From the NCBI GenBank assembly GCA_030602845.1, contig JAUVYZ010000012.1:1-15461 (forward strand): a stretch of 15,461 bases of DNA, in the 5' to 3' direction. Below the pieces are notes generated by a model. The model saw nothing but the letters and a program-made list of their open reading frames with translations. It did no database searches and was not told the DNA's origin. Below are positions 12,725-15,461 of the stretch, piece after piece. This DNA is from Phycisphaerae bacterium (GTDB lineage Bacteria > Planctomycetota > Phycisphaerae > Sedimentisphaerales > Anaerobacaceae). The position numbers and the translations under genes were made by a program. Each line of letters begins with the position of its first letter. Positions within the stretch are counted from its first letter, which is position 1.

Positions 12725-13402
12725 ATGACTAAATTATCAAAAATCACAAGATCCTTTTTTGTAGTATTAATTTGTTTGGGATTTGTTAACGGGGTTTGTT
12801 TTGGTTCAAAAAGCGGAAATCTGGAATACTGGCAGACACAAGCTGTCAGCATTGATATCAACAAAGACTTTTATTTCACCGTGTCCCAGGAACTCAGATT
12901 CGGCCGGCATCATGGAAATCCTTATCTTCACAATATTGATTTGGCTTTAGTGTACAAAGGCTTCGCCGACTGGGTGGACATAGGCTTTAATTTCAAAAAG
13001 GAGTATGAGCAGGACAGCACCGGAAAATTTCGACACGAAAATCGCCCGAACCTGGATGTCACCCTTAAACATCGATTGTTTGACTATGATTTCAGTAACA
13101 GGTCGCGGTTGGAATGGCGCGACTATGAGAATAAAGAGGAAGTTTGGCGGTATCGAAGCAAAACCACGGTGAAGTTCCCGATCAAACTCACAAAGTATAA
13201 CTTACAGCCTTACATAGCCGAGGAGTTCTTTATGAACCTCCCGGAGGATAACATCAATCAGAACAGACTGTTTTCGGGATTTTCATGCACACTGGCAAAG
13301 AATGTAAAGGGCAGCATTTATTATATGTTTAAAAAAACCAAAGGAACAGATGGATGGACTGACACTAACGTCATTGGCCTCCAATTCAAATTCCTTTTTT
13401 AG
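12725..13402 (+). CDS. DUF2490-like outer-membrane beta-barrel protein (225 aa)
   Basis: The ATG at 12725 is preferred over 12707 because AAAGGAAGG (12713-12721) precedes it. Residues 1-25 form a signal peptide (ITRSFFVVLICLGFVNGVCFG). The mature protein is made of alternating amphipathic strands: YWQTQAVSIDINKDFYFTVSQELRFG (about 35-60), VDIGFNFKKEYEQ, NRPNLDVTLKHRLF, NRSRLEWRDY, WRYRSKTTVKFPI, LQPYIAEEFFM, GSIYYMFKKT. It ends in an aromatic residue after GLQFKFLF, the usual outer-membrane barrel insertion signal. This strand pattern matches DUF2490 proteins, whose function is unknown. It follows thiC by 90 nt but probably has its own promoter. It converges with lptG. Base composition is A+T-richer than thiC. 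Confidence 0.8.
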   Translation: MTKLSKITRSFFVVLICLGFVNGVCFGSKSGNLEYWQTQAVSIDINKDFYFTVSQELRFGRHHGNPYLHNIDLALVYKGFADWVDIGFNFKKEYEQDSTGKFRHENRPNLDVTLKHRLFDYDFSNRSRLEWRDYENKEEVWRYRSKTTVKFPIKLTKYNLQPYIAEEFFMNLPEDNINQNRLFSGFSCTLAKNVKGSIYYMFKKTKGTDGWTDTNVIGLQFKFLF

Positions 13403-13486
13403 CCTCCCGTTCTTTGCCTGATAAAGAGTCCTTAAGTGGGCCCTTCGTCACTCCTGTGCGCTGTCCGGCATGCCCTGTCCTCCGTT

Positions 13487-14584
13487 CTACGTCTTCATTG
13501 AATCCAATTCGATAAAGGCTATCGGCAGGAAGATAAAGACCGGCAGCCACGCCCACAACTCCGGCATTATTTTGTCAAAGACAACCTCTGTGGCCAACAT
13601 TTTGCAGATAAAAGTTGTGGCGAAACATACCCCTACCATAACGAAGCTAAGCATAACAGACGACTTCATCGACTTTGGGTCACGGCAAACCAGAATCGGA
13701 AGGCACACCATAAGCATCACAAAATTGATAATCGGCTCAGTAACGCGAAAATGCTTCTGGCTGTAGAGCTGAGGCAGGTCTTTGATTTTTGTTCCCTGCG
13801 ATGCAAGAACAGCTAACTGTCGCGAGCTTAGCAAAGTTTTGTGTCTGGACTTGCGCCTGACGGGGATATCTTTTGCAGTAATGTCACTGGCATAATAATC
13901 AATCGGCTGCGGCGGTTTAGTGGAATCTTTTTCAGTATATCGCCCGTTAATCAAAACCCACTTGCCGGTGTTATGAGTGTCAACCGCCTCTTCGGCTGAT
14001 ATCCGGCCGATTACCCGCCAGATGGGTGATTTGGGTATTTTACTTCGGATGATAATGGTCGGATTATACAGCGTTGATGTTTTTACGTAAAATCTTTGAC
14101 TGCAAATTAGTGAGCCCTTGCCGTCACCGATAAACCATACATCATAGGACTCCTCGCCGCGAATAGCATCCTGGCCGCGCACAAGCTTATCTGCAAGCGG
14201 CGGTATTAAAAGTTCCTGGTCGATTACAAACAGGCCCGTCAGCAGCAGTGCAAGAATTACTATCGGCCAAATCACCCGCTTCAAACTGACTCCCGAAGCC
14301 ATCACGGCCACTAATTCATTGGAACGGACCATTTTCGCCAGCGAAAACGCCGCCGCAACTACCGTTATCATTCCCGCGAAATCGCGAAAGTAAAGAGTGC
14401 TGTGCAGAACGTAAAAGCTCAATATGTTCTTAATAACAGCGACGGTGCCAAGGTCGGCGTGCTCCGTAAATTCGTCGAGATTCACGAACAAATCAATAAT
14501 TACTCGCAGCCCTATCAGAACGCAAAAGGCGATTGCGTAGCCAATCAGAAAATTCTTTGCAACGTGTCTGTCTAATATCTTCAT
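13487..14584 (-). CDS. lptG: LptG-type permease of the lipopolysaccharide transporter
   Basis: This 365-aa inner-membrane protein belongs to the LptF/LptG (YjgP/YjgQ) family. With LptF it forms the membrane part of the LptB2FG ABC transporter that pulls lipopolysaccharide out of the inner membrane. Membrane helices are visible at about 14-34, 60-83, 104-121, 283-300, 308-328 and 343-360. Between them lies a periplasmic beta-jellyroll (about 130-260), the usual layout. The family signature between helices 2 and 3 is RSNELVAVMASGVSLKR (87-103). It starts 32 nt after the end of the partial lptF gene, so the two form an operon in the usual lptF-lptG order. The ribosome site is weak. Which of the two is F and which is G is assigned by order only. 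Confidence 0.88.
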   Translation of the reverse strand: MKILDRHVAKNFLIGYAIAFCVLIGLRVIIDLFVNLDEFTEHADLGTVAVIKNILSFYVLHSTLYFRDFAGMITVVAAAFSLAKMVRSNELVAVMASGVSLKRVIWPIVILALLLTGLFVIDQELLIPPLADKLVRGQDAIRGEESYDVWFIGDGKGSLICSQRFYVKTSTLYNPTIIIRSKIPKSPIWRVIGRISAEEAVDTHNTGKWVLINGRYTEKDSTKPPQPIDYYASDITAKDIPVRRKSRHKTLLSSRQLAVLASQGTKIKDLPQLYSQKHFRVTEPIINFVMLMVCLPILVCRDPKSMKSSVMLSFVMVGVCFATTFICKMLATEVVFDKIMPELWAWLPVFIFLPIAFIELDSMKT

Positions 14585-14616
14585 ATTTCGTATTTCTTAT
14601 GAACTATGAACAATTT

Positions 14617-15461
14617 TCAATTTTTCAGCAGCTTGTGATATATCACCATAGCCAACAGGGACAAAAACACCAGACCTGCCCACATCAGGACTATGCCCGA
14701 GCCGGCCTGTGCACCGGGGTTTTTAGCAATGTTTTTGCCCATCATTATGCACACTATCAGCACCCCGGCGGGCACTGAGCTTGCGCCGAAAGCGCTGAGC
14801 AGATGCCCTCCCCTTAAAATAATACCCAGACCGATGCCAATTATTATCACCGACACACATCCTGTTCCGAATACCAGTCGGGAATGCACCTCGGCCTTTA
14901 TTTCAGCCAATGTCTGCTGTATTTTTCTGTGAAGTGCATTTTGCAGGTCCTTTAGTGTCTTGCTAGGCCCCTTCCGCAGTGCCAGTGACTCCGAAGCCAA
15001 TTTTTTAGCATCCAAACCATTTTCGGTTGCGAATTTATTTGCTACGTCTCTGACGGCTTTGGGCATAATCAAGCCGCGAATGATATGACGTCGCGTCAAA
15101 TCCTCTGACCCGTCCGGACGCTCCAACGTGGCGTTGTAGAGCTCCATTGTCAAAGTTGGTGCCAGTTCATCGCCCTCCATATGTAGCAATGCCTTTGTGC
15201 ATCGCAAGGTCTGTAAAAGTTCCCTGCGGACCGCATCGTATTCAACCACCACATCGTATTCAACCACCACAACTTCGCCGGATAATTCAACTTTTTTTTC
15301 TTTATGTTGCAGAGCACAGTGACTCGTAGTAAATTCGACGAGCTTCTGTCCGATGTGCAGTTTATACAAGCTGTTGCTGGCGTCGCCTGTCTTGCCGGCA
15401 ATATCTTCTGCCAATAACTCCACGGTAAGTTGTGCGTAAGTCTCGCGAGCTAATTTTGCAA
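14617..15461 (-). CDS. lptF: LptF-type permease, C-terminal part (5' end outside the window)
   Basis: The frame is open to the right edge: upstream of a GTG at 15423 it still reads KLARETYAQLT, so that GTG is not the start and about 280 residues of a longer protein are seen. The visible part is the end of the periplasmic jellyroll (up to about residue 145 from the GTG) and a charged segment (KTLKDLQNALHRKIQQTLAEIK). Then come the last three membrane helices: LVFGTGCVSVIIIGIGLGIIL, VPAGVLIVCIMMGKNIA and GIVLMWAGLVFLSLLAMVIY. This is the C-terminal half of an LptF/LptG permease. It is weaker in sequence signature than the lptG gene next to it; identification leans on topology and on the tandem arrangement. 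A short in-frame duplication lies in the jellyroll. Confidence 0.75.
   Translation of the reverse strand, partial: AKLARETYAQLTVELLAEDIAGKTGDASNSLYKLHIGQKLVEFTTSHCALQHKEKKVELSGEVVVVEYDVVVEYDAVRRELLQTLRCTKALLHMEGDELAPTLTMELYNATLERPDGSEDLTRRHIIRGLIMPKAVRDVANKFATENGLDAKKLASESLALRKGPSKTLKDLQNALHRKIQQTLAEIKAEVHSRLVFGTGCVSVIIIGIGLGIILRGGHLLSAFGASSVPAGVLIVCIMMGKNIAKNPGAQAGSGIVLMWAGLVFLSLLAMVIYHKLLKN
15234..15269. repeat. Exact 18-bp tandem duplication inside lptF
   Basis: CATCGTATTCAACCACCA occurs twice back to back (15234-15251, 15252-15269). The length keeps the frame and gives VVVEYDVVVEYD in the protein, adding six residues within the periplasmic beta region. Confidence 0.9.

Noticed and set aside
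15421..15423. GTG at 15423 as start of the lptF-like gene
   Set aside because: The frame continues upstream without a stop to the window edge, and the membrane helices expected at the N terminus are missing, so the gene is truncated by the window.

Overview
The window looks like a chromosomal piece of a Gram-negative bacterium, most likely a member of the Planctomycetota (Phycisphaerae-like). This is inferred from several things. A Tat-exported Gfo/Idh/MocA oxidoreductase, an exported HEAT-repeat protein and an exported FG-GAP/VCBS protein sit in one operon. There are LptF/LptG permeases and a beta-barrel-like outer-membrane protein. The intergenic DNA is full of short dispersed palindromes. 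No rRNA, tRNA, insertion sequence, integrase or CRISPR array was seen, so the placement is not proven.

Layout. Positions 1-483 hold no complete gene. A consensus promoter at 367-394 fires leftward into a hairpin-rich leader, and the first codons of a possible flgM-like gene run off the left edge. Positions 484-2878 (minus strand, visibly A+T-rich) carry two accessory genes: a STAND-type P-loop NTPase fused to an Mrr-type nuclease, and downstream of it a membrane-anchored protein of unknown function. Together they look like a candidate defence module. Positions 2879-3422 are intergenic and full of dispersed repeats. Next come a rhomboid protease with a TPR-like tail (3423-4628, minus) and, upstream of it, what appears to be a free-standing small RNA gene (about 4711-4881, minus) with its own promoter and intrinsic terminator. 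Diverging from these on the plus strand are a small exported peptide overlapping an M24 Xaa-Pro peptidase (4978-6232).

Positions 6250-11090 form a transcription unit: promoter, about 200 nt of leader, then the Gfo/Idh/MocA, HEAT and FG-GAP genes, then a probable terminator. Directly after it lies a second promoter, almost the same in sequence as the first, which drives a TPP riboswitch with an intrinsic terminator and thiC (thiamine pyrimidine synthesis). A small DUF2490-like outer-membrane protein follows. The right end (13487-15461, minus) holds lptG and the 3' part of lptF, whose products move lipopolysaccharide out of the inner membrane; lptF is cut by the window edge.

The most interesting items are the unidentified small RNA unit beside the rhomboid gene, the NTPase-Mrr fusion with its membrane partner, the twin promoters at 6241 and 11083, and the structured leader at the left end. 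All functions are read from sequence motifs; no database search was possible.
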